DNA from: Streptomyces sp. NBC_00670
Lineage (GTDB): Bacteria; Actinomycetota; Actinomycetes; Streptomycetales; Streptomycetaceae
NCBI RefSeq assembly: GCF_036226765.1
Contig: NZ_CP109017.1
Location: 1,937,501-2,001,500 of the forward strand
DNA: 64,000 nucleotides
Reading direction: 5' to 3'
Shown: piece by piece, positions 9,401 to 20,306 of the stretch
Layout of the letters: the number at the start of each line of letters is the position of its first letter
Position numbering within the stretch: the stretch's first letter is position 1
Program-made: the position numbers and the translations under genes
The notes under the pieces: model-generated
Seen by the model: the letters and a program-made list of their open reading frames with translations, nothing else
Database searches by the model: none
Told to the model about the DNA's origin: nothing

Positions 9401-9742
9401 TCAGCCGGGTATCTGCTCCACCACACTCGTCCCGCTGCCCTCCTGGGACTCCCATTCCCATGTCTCCTCCAGGCGCACGCGCCCGTCGGGCAGGGCGACG
9501 ACGCGGGAGACGCAGTGTCCCGAGGAGGTGCTGCCGTCGTGCTTGAGCTGCACGTAGCGGAAGTCGAGCCGGTCGCCCGTGCGGGTGCCCACGAGGTGGC
9601 CGCGGACGACGTCGCCGCCCGCGTACTCGGCCCAGATCTCGCCGTCCTTCTCGTGGTACGAGAAGCGGGTCCGGGTGCCCACCTGGCCCGGTGCCTGGTC
9701 GGCGACCGGGGCGAGGACGAGTCCGTCGAGCGAGGGCGTCAT
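9401..9742 (-). CDS. Small conserved hypothetical protein
   Basis: A 113-residue soluble protein, predicted mainly beta strand (FSYHEKDGEIWAEYAGGDVVRGHLVGTRTGDRLDFRYVQLKHDG), with a lipocalin-like strand pattern but no recognised catalytic motif. Related Streptomyces proteins are sometimes labelled N-acetylglutamate synthase, which the sequence does not support. It is divergent to the TPP riboswitch, with its ATG about 60 bases from the start of the aptamer, so the two promoters may overlap. Function unknown. Confidence 0.65.
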   Translation of the reverse strand: MTPSLDGLVLAPVADQAPGQVGTRTRFSYHEKDGEIWAEYAGGDVVRGHLVGTRTGDRLDFRYVQLKHDGSTSSGHCVSRVVALPDGRVRLEETWEWESQEGSGTSVVEQIPG

Positions 9743-9779
9743 GGTGCGGGGCTCCCTGTGAGGGTCGAGGGGGAAGGGC

Positions 9780-9892
9780 TAGGCTGGCCACCGTAAAGCA
9801 CCCGCGGGAGCCCGGACGTACCGGGCTGAGAGGGAGGCTGCGGCCTCCGACCGTACGAACCTGATCCGGGTCATGCCGGCGAAGGGAGGAGC
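9780..9892 (+). promoter_or_regulatory. TPP riboswitch (THI element) controlling thiO-thiS-thiG, with -10 region
   Basis: The aptamer runs from about 9799 to 9888. The conserved CTGAGA of the pyrimidine-sensing arm is at 9826-9831 and ACCTGATC of the pyrophosphate arm at 9859-9866, with GGGTCATGCCGGCGAAGGGAG closing the P1 side. A TAGGCT at 9780-9785 can serve as the -10, placing the start site just before the aptamer. The terminal GGGAG of the aptamer is also the ribosome binding site of thiO (GGGAGGAG before ATG 9902), so TPP binding probably blocks translation initiation. Confidence 0.93.
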
Positions 9893-9901
9893 TGGACGCC
9901 C

Positions 9902-12143
<2,242 letters not shown>

Positions 12144-12247
12144 GGGTCCCCCGAGTTCCTCCGTGCACGTCACAGGTGCGCTGCAGTCCCGTACCGGCTG
12201 CTGCGGGGCCGTGAGGAGTGTCGGTGGGGGCTCGTAGACTCGCTCGC

Positions 12248-14215
12248 GTGGATACGACCCTTCAGGACCCCCTCGTCGGGCAGGTGCTCGACGGCCGCTA
12301 TCGCGTGGACGCGCGGATCGCCGCCGGCGGGATGGCCACGGTGTACCGGGCCCTGGACACCCGCCTGGACCGGGTGCTCGCGCTCAAGGTGATGCACCCC
12401 TCGCTCGCCGCCGACGGCTCCTTCGTGGAGCGGTTCATCCGCGAGGCCAAGTCCGTGGCGCGCCTGGACCACCCGAACGTCGTCCAGGTGTTCGACCAGG
12501 GCACCGACGGGTCGTATGTGTACCTGGCGATGGAGTACATCGCCGGCTGCACCCTGCGGGACGTGCTGCGCGAGCGCGGGGCGCTGCAGCCGCGTGCCGC
12601 CCTCGACATCCTGGAACCCGTACTGGCCGCGCTCGGCGCCGCGCACCGGGCCGGGTTCGTGCACCGGGACATGAAGCCGGAGAACGTCCTCATAGGGGAC
12701 GACGGCCGGGTCAAGGTCGCCGACTTCGGCCTGGTCCGGGCCGTGGACACGGTGACCAGCACCACCGGCGCCGTCCTCGGCACGGTCTCCTACCTCGCCC
12801 CCGAGCAGATCGAGCACGGCACGGCCGATCCCCGGGTCGACGTCTACGCGTGCGGGGTGCTGCTCCACGAGATGCTCACCGGCGCCAAGCCGCACTCCGG
12901 GGACACCCCCGCACAGGTGCTCTACCGGCACCTCCACCAGGACGTGCCGCCGCCCTCGGCCGCCGTCCCGGGGATGGCGTACGAGCTGGACGAGCTGGTC
13001 CTGACGGCCACCGCCCGCAACCCCGAGCTGCGCCCGTCCGACGCGGCCGCGCTGCTCGGCGAGGCGCTGCGGGCGCGCTCCGCGCTCGACCCCGCCCAGC
13101 TGGACGCGGTGCCGCCGGGGGCGCTGGCGGCGGGATCCGACGGGCACGACAACGCCGAGGACCGTACGAGCGTGATCCCGCGCGCGCTGACGGTCGTGCG
13201 GCCGCTGCCGGTGAACGAGGCCGGCGAGGTGGGCGCCGGCTTCGACGGCGGCGGGGAGAACCGGACCAGCCGGCTGGAGAGTCCGCCGGTGCCGCCCGCG
13301 CCGGGCCGCCGCGGCGGGAACCCGCGGTCGCGGCGGGGGCTCGTCGCGATCGTGGCCGTCGTGCTGCTGGTGCTCGGCGTCGGCACGGGCGTCTGGTACA
13401 TCAACTCGGGGCAGTTCACCAAGGTGCCGCCGGTGCTCTCCAAGACGGAGGCCCAGGCCAGGGACCAGCTCGACGACGCCGGGCTCGACGTCGGGAAGAT
13501 CGAACACGCGTACAGCGACACGGTCGCCAAGGGCCGGGTCATCAGCAGCGACCCCGCGCCGGCGGAGCGGATCCGCAGCCACGACTCGGTGTCACTGACG
13601 GTGTCCGACGGCCCGGAGACGGTGAAGGTGCCGGACCTCAAGGGGCAGAGCCTGGCGGACGCGCGGGCGAAGCTGAAGGAGGAGGGGCTGGCCGCGGGCA
13701 TGGTGACGCGGGCCTTCAGCGAGGACGTGCCGAAGGGCCGGGTCGTGGGGACCGACCCCGACGCCGGGACCGAGCGGCACGGGGGGTCCGCGATCGCGCT
13801 CACCGTCAGCCGGGGGCGTGCGGTGGAGGTGCCGGACGTGGCGGGGTCCTCGCTCCAGGACGCGCGGGGGGAGCTGGAGGACGCCGGGCTGAAGGTGAAG
13901 GTCGCCGAGCGGCGGGTGGCGTCCGAGTTCGACGCGGGGCGGGTGGCGGCGGTGTCGCCCGGCGTGGGGAAGAAGGTCGCCGAGGGCGACACGGTGACGG
14001 TGACCGTGTCCAAGGGGCGCAAGCGGGTGGAGGTGCCGGACGTGGTCGGTTCGAGTGCGGGGGATGCGCGGGACGCGCTCGAGGCGGCGGGGTTCGAGGT
14101 CGACGAGGACCGGGGGTTCCTGGATCTGTTCGGCGGGGACACGGTGAAGAGCCAGTCGGTCAAGGGCGGCGAGAAGGCGCCGTACGGCTCGAAGATCACG
14201 ATCAAGCTGGGCTGA
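12248..14215 (+). CDS. PknB/PknL-type Ser/Thr kinase with four PASTA repeats
   Basis: A 655-residue receptor kinase. The catalytic domain (about 1-285) has a Gly-rich loop (IAAGGMATVY), the lysine in LALKVM, the catalytic loop FVHRDMKPENVLI, the metal-binding VADFGLV and an activation loop with several Thr (TVTSTTGAVLGT). A juxtamembrane linker follows, one membrane segment lies near 363-382, and four extracellular PASTA repeats run to the end. PASTA domains sense peptidoglycan fragments or lipid II in relatives. The GTG at 12248 is chosen because the upstream in-frame extension is not family-like. It is the positional counterpart of M. tuberculosis pknL, near an Rv2175c homologue. Confidence 0.9.
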   Translation: MDTTLQDPLVGQVLDGRYRVDARIAAGGMATVYRALDTRLDRVLALKVMHPSLAADGSFVERFIREAKSVARLDHPNVVQVFDQGTDGSYVYLAMEYIAGCTLRDVLRERGALQPRAALDILEPVLAALGAAHRAGFVHRDMKPENVLIGDDGRVKVADFGLVRAVDTVTSTTGAVLGTVSYLAPEQIEHGTADPRVDVYACGVLLHEMLTGAKPHSGDTPAQVLYRHLHQDVPPPSAAVPGMAYELDELVLTATARNPELRPSDAAALLGEALRARSALDPAQLDAVPPGALAAGSDGHDNAEDRTSVIPRALTVVRPLPVNEAGEVGAGFDGGGENRTSRLESPPVPPAPGRRGGNPRSRRGLVAIVAVVLLVLGVGTGVWYINSGQFTKVPPVLSKTEAQARDQLDDAGLDVGKIEHAYSDTVAKGRVISSDPAPAERIRSHDSVSLTVSDGPETVKVPDLKGQSLADARAKLKEEGLAAGMVTRAFSEDVPKGRVVGTDPDAGTERHGGSAIALTVSRGRAVEVPDVAGSSLQDARGELEDAGLKVKVAERRVASEFDAGRVAAVSPGVGKKVAEGDTVTVTVSKGRKRVEVPDVVGSSAGDARDALEAAGFEVDEDRGFLDLFGGDTVKSQSVKGGEKAPYGSKITIKLG

Positions 14216-14238
14216 GCGCGGGGCGTGTGCGCGGGAGG

Positions 14239-14412
14239 TTTTTTCGCCCCCGCCGCCCCTACCCTTCCCGTCCCCGGGGGCAAGCCCCCGGACCCCCAAA
14301 AGATCGCGCAGTTCCCCGCGCCCCTATCAGGGACGCGGGGAACTGCGCACGGGGTCAAAGGGGCGGAGCCCCTTGAGGATGGGACGGGTAGGGGCGGCGG
14401 GGGCGAGGAAAA
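14239..14412. repeat. Composite palindromic repeat, copy 3
   Basis: A nested palindrome of about 174 bases. The outer arms (TTTTTTCGCCCCCGCCGCCC against its complement near 14391-14412) enclose CCCGGGGGCAAGCCCCCGG, the core hairpin GCGCAGTTCCCCGCGCCCCT with its complement, and GGGGCGGAGCCCC. It sits between two plus-strand genes, 23 bases after the kinase stop and 21 bases before nfo. Confidence 0.85.
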
Positions 14413-14433
14413 GCGCGTGCGACCCTTGAGAGC

Positions 14434-15306
14434 GTGGTCGCATCCCCCTCACCCCGTAACCCCATCGGCGCGCACATCCCCGTCGCCGGCGGTCTCCACC
14501 GCGTGGGGCTGCCCTACGCCCACGACCTCGCCGCGGAAGCCGTCCAGGTGTTCGTCGCCAACCCCCGCGGCTGGGCCACCCCCACCGGCAACCCCCGCGA
14601 GGACGAGGCCTTCCGCGAGGCGTGCGCCGCGCGGAACATCCCCGCGTACGTCCACGCCCCGTACCTGATCAACTTCGGCTCCCACACCGAGGCCACCGTC
14701 GAACGCTCCGTCGAGTCGCTGCGCCACTCCCTCCGCCGCGCCCGCGCCATAGGCGCCCTCGGCGTCGTCGTCCACACCGGCAGCGCCACCGGCGGCCGCG
14801 ACCGCACCGTCGCACTCAAGCAGGTCCGCGAGCGCATGCTTCCCCTCCTGGAGGAGCTGGACCACGACGACGACCCGTATCTGCTGCTGGAGTCCACGGC
14901 CGGACAGGGCGCCTCGCTCTGCTCCCGCACCTGGGACTTCGGCCCGTACTTCGACGCCCTGGACGCCCACCCCCGCCTCGGCGTCTGCCTGGACACCTGC
15001 CACGTCTTCGCCGCCGGCCACGACCTGACCGGCCCGCACGGCGCGCACCAGACCCTCGACCTGCTCGTGGAGACCGTCGGCCCCGGCCGGCTCAAGCTCA
15101 TCCACGCCAACGACTCCAAGGACGTCGTCGGCGCCCACAAGGACCGGCACGCGGGCATCGGGGACGGGCACATCGGCGAGGACCCGTTCCGCGCGCTGAT
15201 GACCCATCCCGCCACCGAGGGCGTCCCGCTGGTCATCGAGACACCCGGCGGCAAGGAGGGCCACACGGCGGACGTCGCCCGGCTCAAGAAGCTCCGCGAC
15301 AGCTGA
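14434..15306 (+). CDS. nfo: Deoxyribonuclease IV (endonuclease IV)
   Basis: A 290-residue AP endonuclease of the EndoIV/xylose-isomerase fold, which cuts DNA 5' of abasic sites. Zinc-ligand motifs are present: GAHIPVAGGL at about 12-21, YVHAPYLINFGS near 72, VVVHTGSATGG near 111, LLLESTAGQG near 149, GVCLDTCHVFAAGHDL near 186, HANDSKD near 227, HIGEDPFR near 248, and VIETPG near 267. The start is a GTG. It directly follows repeat copy 3, which leaves only about 20 bases for initiation signals, and no clear Shine-Dalgarno is seen. Confidence 0.93.
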   Translation: MVASPSPRNPIGAHIPVAGGLHRVGLPYAHDLAAEAVQVFVANPRGWATPTGNPREDEAFREACAARNIPAYVHAPYLINFGSHTEATVERSVESLRHSLRRARAIGALGVVVHTGSATGGRDRTVALKQVRERMLPLLEELDHDDDPYLLLESTAGQGASLCSRTWDFGPYFDALDAHPRLGVCLDTCHVFAAGHDLTGPHGAHQTLDLLVETVGPGRLKLIHANDSKDVVGAHKDRHAGIGDGHIGEDPFRALMTHPATEGVPLVIETPGGKEGHTADVARLKKLRDS

Positions 15307-15350
15307 GAACCCGGGACGAAATCACCCAGGGGACCGGAGCCCGGAGCGGC

Positions 15351-15986
15351 TCAGAGTTCCGGGCCCTCCCCCGGCTCCTCCTGGTAGGAGTAGCGCTGCT
15401 CCTTCCAGGGGTCGCCGACGTTGTGGTAGCCGCGCTCCTCCCAGAAGCCGCGGCGGTCGGCGGTCATGTACTCCACGCCCCGCACCCACTTGGGACCCTT
15501 CCACGCGTACAGGTGCGGCACGATCAGCCGCAGCGGGAAGCCGTGCTCCGCGGTGAGCAGCTCACCGTCCTTGTGCGTGGCGAAGAGCGCGCGCTCGGAG
15601 GCGAAGTCGGACAGCCGCATGTTCGAGCTGAAGCCGTACTCCGCCCAGACCATCACATGGGTGACGGCGGGCGCGGGCGGCGCGAACTCCAACACCGTGC
15701 GCGCCGGGATCCCGCCCCACTCCGCGCCGAGCATGCTGAACTTCGTCACGCAGTGCAGATCGGCGACGACCGTGGAGTACGGCAGGGCCGTGAACTCCTC
15801 GTGGTTCCAGCAGTGCTTGTCGCCGTCGGCGGTGGCGCCGAAGACACGGAAGTCCCAGCGCTCGGGGCGGAACCTGGGGACCGGGCCGTAATGGGTCACC
15901 GGCCAGCCGCGCTGGAGCCGCTGCCCCGGCGGAAGCGGGGGCTGCTGTGCCGCTTCTCCTGTGTTCCTTTCCACCGGCTGACCCAT
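15351..15986 (-). CDS. Sulfite-oxidase-like molybdopterin oxidoreductase
   Basis: A 211-residue protein made of the molybdopterin-binding domain of the sulfite oxidase / YedY family. The Cys in LHCVTKFSMLGAEWGG (near residue 86) is the expected molybdenum ligand, and LRLIVPHLYAWKGPKWV near 155-170 matches the cofactor-binding face. There is no signal peptide and no dimerisation domain, so it is the short cytoplasmic type. I placed the start at the ATG of MGQPVERNTG; the in-frame upstream sequence is not conserved-looking. It is divergent to bfr and convergent with nfo. The substrate is unknown. Confidence 0.78.
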   Translation of the reverse strand: MGQPVERNTGEAAQQPPLPPGQRLQRGWPVTHYGPVPRFRPERWDFRVFGATADGDKHCWNHEEFTALPYSTVVADLHCVTKFSMLGAEWGGIPARTVLEFAPPAPAVTHVMVWAEYGFSSNMRLSDFASERALFATHKDGELLTAEHGFPLRLIVPHLYAWKGPKWVRGVEYMTADRRGFWEERGYHNVGDPWKEQRYSYQEEPGEGPEL

Positions 15987-16043
15987 GCCTCCATCCTGAC
16001 AGACCGGGCACGGTACCCATGACCCGGGAGACAATCCGGGCAT

Positions 16044-16145
16044 ATCGCCATCAATTGCTTCGATTACCGCCGATCACGGCCAATCGCCACCAACAACCAT
16101 CCATCCTCCGCAAGTATGGCGATACTTACTAAGTGCCTACTTACT
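16044..16145. promoter_or_regulatory. Operator-like palindromes and direct repeats upstream of bfr
   Basis: In an unusually AT-rich stretch there is a palindrome AAGTATGGCGATACTT (16112-16127), two TACTTACT direct repeats 15 bases apart (16123-16130 and 16138-16145), and ATCGCCAT (16044-16051) inverted against ATGGCGAT (16116-16123). These lie between the divergent oxidoreductase and bfr genes and look like regulator sites, but I do not recognise the regulator. Confidence 0.4.
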
Positions 16146-16216
16146 GGATGATCTTCGCGATCGGTGCAATCATGCGGCGCAACCTGCCCCAACGCCTTCC
16201 CGGAAGGAGCCCGCCG

Positions 16217-16720
16217 ATGCAGGGCGACCCCGAGGTCATCGAATTCCTCAACGAGCAGCTCACCGCCGAGCTCACCGCGATCAACCAGTACTTCCTGCAC
16301 GCCAAGCTCCAGGACCACAAGGGGTGGACGAAGCTGGCGCGGTACACCCGCTCGGAGTCTTTCGACGAGATGCGGCACGCGGAACTCCTCACCGACCGCA
16401 TCCTGCTCCTGGACGGACTGCCCAACTACCAGCGGCTGTTCCACGTCCGGGTCGGCCAGAGCGTGACCGAGATGTTCGAGGCCGACAAGCAGATCGAGGT
16501 CGAGGCGATCGACCGGCTGCGCCGCGGCATCGAGCTGATGCGCTCCAAGGGGGACGTCACGTCCGCCAACGTGTTCGAGGCGATCCTCGCGGACGAGGAG
16601 CACCACATCGACTATCTGGAGACCCAGCTCGACCTGATCGAGAAGCTGGGCGAGTCGCTCTACCTGTCGACGGTCATCGAGCAGGTCCAGCCGGACGCGT
16701 CCGGCCCGAGCGCGCACTGA
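16217..16720 (+). CDS. bfr: Bacterioferritin
   Basis: A 167-residue haem-containing ferritin subunit that oxidises Fe(II) and stores iron in a 24-mer shell. All ferroxidase residues are visible at the canonical positions: Glu18, Glu51, His54, Glu94, Glu127 and His130, plus Tyr25, and the haem ligand Met52. The ATG at 16217 follows GGAAGGAG, which decides the start over upstream in-frame codons. It faces bfd convergently about 60 bases away, making a store-and-release pair. Confidence 0.95.
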   Translation: MQGDPEVIEFLNEQLTAELTAINQYFLHAKLQDHKGWTKLARYTRSESFDEMRHAELLTDRILLLDGLPNYQRLFHVRVGQSVTEMFEADKQIEVEAIDRLRRGIELMRSKGDVTSANVFEAILADEEHHIDYLETQLDLIEKLGESLYLSTVIEQVQPDASGPSAH

Positions 16721-16780
16721 GGCCGGCCGGAACGGTTCTCCGGCCGCCAGCCCTCACTTCGGACCGCACCCGGCAGGCGC

Positions 16781-17068
16781 TCAGGCCGCGTCCGGCAGCC
16801 GTGCGGGCCCGTCGTCCGGCAGCCGTGCGGGCCCGTCGTCCGCCACCGGTCGCGGCGGGAGTTCGCCGAGTGCCGGGCGGCCCTGGTCGAGGAGCTCGCG
16901 GCGGGGGCAGCCGCCCCGGCCCAGCAGCGCCTGGATGCGCCGTACGCAGCCGCCGCAGTCCGTGCCCGCCTTGCACTGCGAGGCGATCTGACGTGGGGTG
17001 CAGGCCCCGCTCTCCGCGTGCTGCTTGATCTGCTCTTCGGTCACGCCGAAACAGCTGCAGACGTACAC
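16781..17068 (-). CDS. bfd: Bacterioferritin-associated ferredoxin
   Basis: A 95-residue protein whose first 55 residues are the BFD-like [2Fe-2S] domain: VCSCFGV near residue 3 and CKAGTDCGGCVRRI near 31-44 supply the four cysteines. Bfd passes electrons to bacterioferritin to release stored iron. The start is the GTG of Met-Tyr-Val-Cys behind GGGAGG. The C-terminal 40 residues are a Pro/Asp/Arg-rich tail absent from classical Bfd and include a duplicated DDGPARLP coded by a 24-bp tandem repeat. A DmdR/IdeR-type iron box lies 60 bases upstream, so expression should rise when iron is scarce. Confidence 0.9.
   Translation of the reverse strand: MYVCSCFGVTEEQIKQHAESGACTPRQIASQCKAGTDCGGCVRRIQALLGRGGCPRRELLDQGRPALGELPPRPVADDGPARLPDDGPARLPDAA
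16791..16838 (-). repeat. Two perfect 24-bp tandem repeats in the bfd tail
   Basis: The 24-base unit at 16791-16814 is repeated exactly at 16815-16838, in frame, duplicating eight residues near the C-terminus of Bfd. Confidence 0.9.
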
Positions 17069-17129
17069 GCGGGTCACCTCCCGGCGGGATTCGGGTTCAT
17101 GCCGTACCGGTTGCCGGGATGCCCGATCG

Positions 17130-17148
17130 TTCGGTGAGGCAAACCTAA
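17130..17148 (-). promoter_or_regulatory. Iron box (DmdR1/IdeR type) upstream of bfd
   Basis: On the minus strand the site reads TTAGGTTTGCCTCACCGAA, matching 16 of 19 positions of the actinobacterial iron-box consensus TTAGGTTAGGCTCACCTAA. It lies 61 bases upstream of the bfd start, where a bound iron repressor would block transcription. Confidence 0.75.
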
Positions 17149-17182
17149 CCTTAACCGTCACGCCGGGGACGCAAAAGCGGAA

Positions 17183-17212
17183 GGGGCGCGGATCCTGTGT
17201 GATCCGCGCCCC
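17183..17212 (-). terminator. Hairpin terminator after DAHP synthase
   Basis: A perfect 12-bp stem (17183-17194 with 17201-17212) with a 6-nt loop, 44 bases past the stop codon of the minus-strand DAHP synthase gene. Confidence 0.7.
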
Positions 17213-17255
17213 ACCGCCGCGAAAAACGCTCACCGACCGGTAAGCGGAATCCGGC

Positions 17256-18758
<1,503 letters not shown>

Positions 18759-19985
18759 CTACGGCTCGTCGGTGAACGGCCCGACGTCGAGCTGGTTGCG
18801 GTCGATGTTGATGGTGACGCCGCCGTGGGTCTCGGTGCGGTTGCCGGCGTACTGGTGGACGCGCTGGTGGGCGGACCACAGGTGGGCGGGGAGGACGGCG
18901 TCGGTGGTGACCGCCTCGTCGTTCCAGTGGGCGAAGTGCACCACGTCGGGCAGCGTCGTCTTGGTGGCGTGCGCGACCAGGTCGGTGACGAGCGAGGCGG
19001 TGCTGCCGTAGGCCCCGGAGCGGTAGCCGAGCGTGTGCAGCCGCTGGGTCCAGGCCTTGAGGTAGGTGAGGACCTGGTTGGTGACGGCGGTGGAGCGGGG
19101 GTAGGCCTCGATGTCGTTGTAGAGGACCGTGCCCTTGCCGAGGCCGAGCGCGGCGGCCTGGCGGACGGCGTCGTCGGCGGCGGCGGTGCCCTGCGCGGTG
19201 GGGCTGGTCAGGGCGGTGCAGGCGCTGCCGCAGCTGCCGCCGGCCGGCTGGGGACCGACGTAGAACGGCAGGAACCGCCAGCCATTGGCGTACTGGTTGC
19301 TCACCCACTGGGCGGTGAGCCGGGCCTGCGAGCAGCCGCGGTTGACGCCGCCGATGTAGATGCCGACGGCGCTGTACGGGGAGTCGTCCTTCCAGGCGTC
19401 CATCGAGGACTGGCTGGGCGCGGTGCAGGCGTCGAAGCCCCGGCCGCGGTGGGCGGTGGCGTCGGCGGGCAGCGCGGCCGGGACCCCGGCGGAGGGCTCG
19501 GCGCGGGCGGCACTCGCGGAGAGCCCGGCGCCGTCGAGGATGCGGCGGATCGCGGCGCGGTCCTGCCCGTAGGCGGCTGTCACCGAGATCCGCTCGGCGG
19601 TGGCGCGGTAGGTGCGGGAGGTGGAGTTCTCGGTGATCGAGCGCTCGGACGCCGTCGCCTCCACGGGCTGGACGAGCAGCGCCTCGGTGCGGCCGAGGAC
19701 GCGGGCCGGGCAGTCCTGGTGTTCGCCGGGGGTGCCGAGGTAGACGGCGTGCCGGTCGAAGCGGACGCAGGCGGTCGGGTCCTCCTCCAGGTCCACGACC
19801 CGCCAGTCGGCGGGGACGGTGAAGGTGTGGCCGCGGTAGCTGATGCGGGTGCTGCCGTCGTCGGCCCCGGCGGGGGCGGCCGTGGCGGCGCCGAGGGCGG
19901 CGACCGCCGCGGTGAGCGCGGCGAGCGTGCGGACGGCGCGGCGCGCCGCACTCCGCGGGAAGGGGGAGCTGGGAATGGTGCGCAC
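18759..19985 (-). CDS. Exported DUF1906 (Rv2525c-like glycoside-hydrolase fold) protein
   Basis: A 408-residue exported protein. The N-terminus has basic residues and Arg-Arg followed by a hydrophobic segment ending AAPAGADD (about residues 1-42), a Sec or possibly Tat signal; M. tuberculosis Rv2525c is a Tat substrate. A beta-rich region (about 45-160) precedes the DUF1906 domain (about 180-408), with RGFDACTAPS, VGIYIGG, FLPFYVG, LYNDIEAY, GYRSGAYG and INIDRNQLD, the pattern of the GH25-like TIM barrel with acidic residues in the pocket. It probably binds or cuts a cell-envelope glycan. Start: the GTG of MRTIPSSP behind GGAGG. It is divergent to the trp attenuator region. Confidence 0.78.
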   Translation of the reverse strand: MRTIPSSPFPRSAARRAVRTLAALTAAVAALGAATAAPAGADDGSTRISYRGHTFTVPADWRVVDLEEDPTACVRFDRHAVYLGTPGEHQDCPARVLGRTEALLVQPVEATASERSITENSTSRTYRATAERISVTAAYGQDRAAIRRILDGAGLSASAARAEPSAGVPAALPADATAHRGRGFDACTAPSQSSMDAWKDDSPYSAVGIYIGGVNRGCSQARLTAQWVSNQYANGWRFLPFYVGPQPAGGSCGSACTALTSPTAQGTAAADDAVRQAAALGLGKGTVLYNDIEAYPRSTAVTNQVLTYLKAWTQRLHTLGYRSGAYGSTASLVTDLVAHATKTTLPDVVHFAHWNDEAVTTDAVLPAHLWSAHQRVHQYAGNRTETHGGVTINIDRNQLDVGPFTDEP

Positions 19986-20133
19986 GGGGACGGACCTCCG
20001 GTGAGCAGGTGTGCTCGCCGTCCTTCCAACAACCGGCGGGCCGCGAAACCGTGGTGGGGGCCCGCCTGGGCCGTCCGGGGCGGCGCGCCGCCGCGCCGGA
20101 CGAGCGCCGCTGCCGCGACGCGCCGGTATCGGG

Positions 20134-20203
20134 TAGGGTGCACGCCATGTTCGCGCACGTGCACCGTATGTGGTGGTGGACCGCTCCTTCGGCGGCCCAC
20201 TGA
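20134..20203 (+). CDS. trpL: Tryptophan leader peptide of the trpE attenuator, with -10 element
   Basis: The ATG at 20147 opens an 18-codon peptide, MFAHVHRMWWWTAPSAAH, ending with TGA at 20201-20203. Three consecutive Trp codons make ribosome stalling depend on charged tRNA-Trp. A -10-like TAGGGT at 20134-20139 ends seven bases before the ATG and there is no Shine-Dalgarno, so the leader may be translated from a leaderless mRNA. GGTGCACG overlaps the start region and can pair with CGTGCACC inside the leader. A trp attenuator of this kind on an anthranilate synthase gene is published for S. venezuelae. Confidence 0.88.
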
Positions 20204-20229
20204 TCGCGCGTACGCACGACGACTTCGCG

Positions 20230-20252
20230 AAGGCCGCCCGAGGGGCGGCCTT
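20230..20252 (+). terminator. Attenuator terminator hairpin of trpE/G
   Basis: A perfect 10-bp stem AAGGCCGCCC (20230-20239) with GGGCGGCCTT (20243-20252) and a three-base loop, followed by TCGGCGTTT. It lies 26 bases after the leader stop codon and 54 bases before the trpE/G start. Confidence 0.85.
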
Positions 20253-20306
20253 CGGCGTTTCCGCGACCGACCGGACCGTTCCTCCCACCGATGAGGAACC
20301 GATCCC

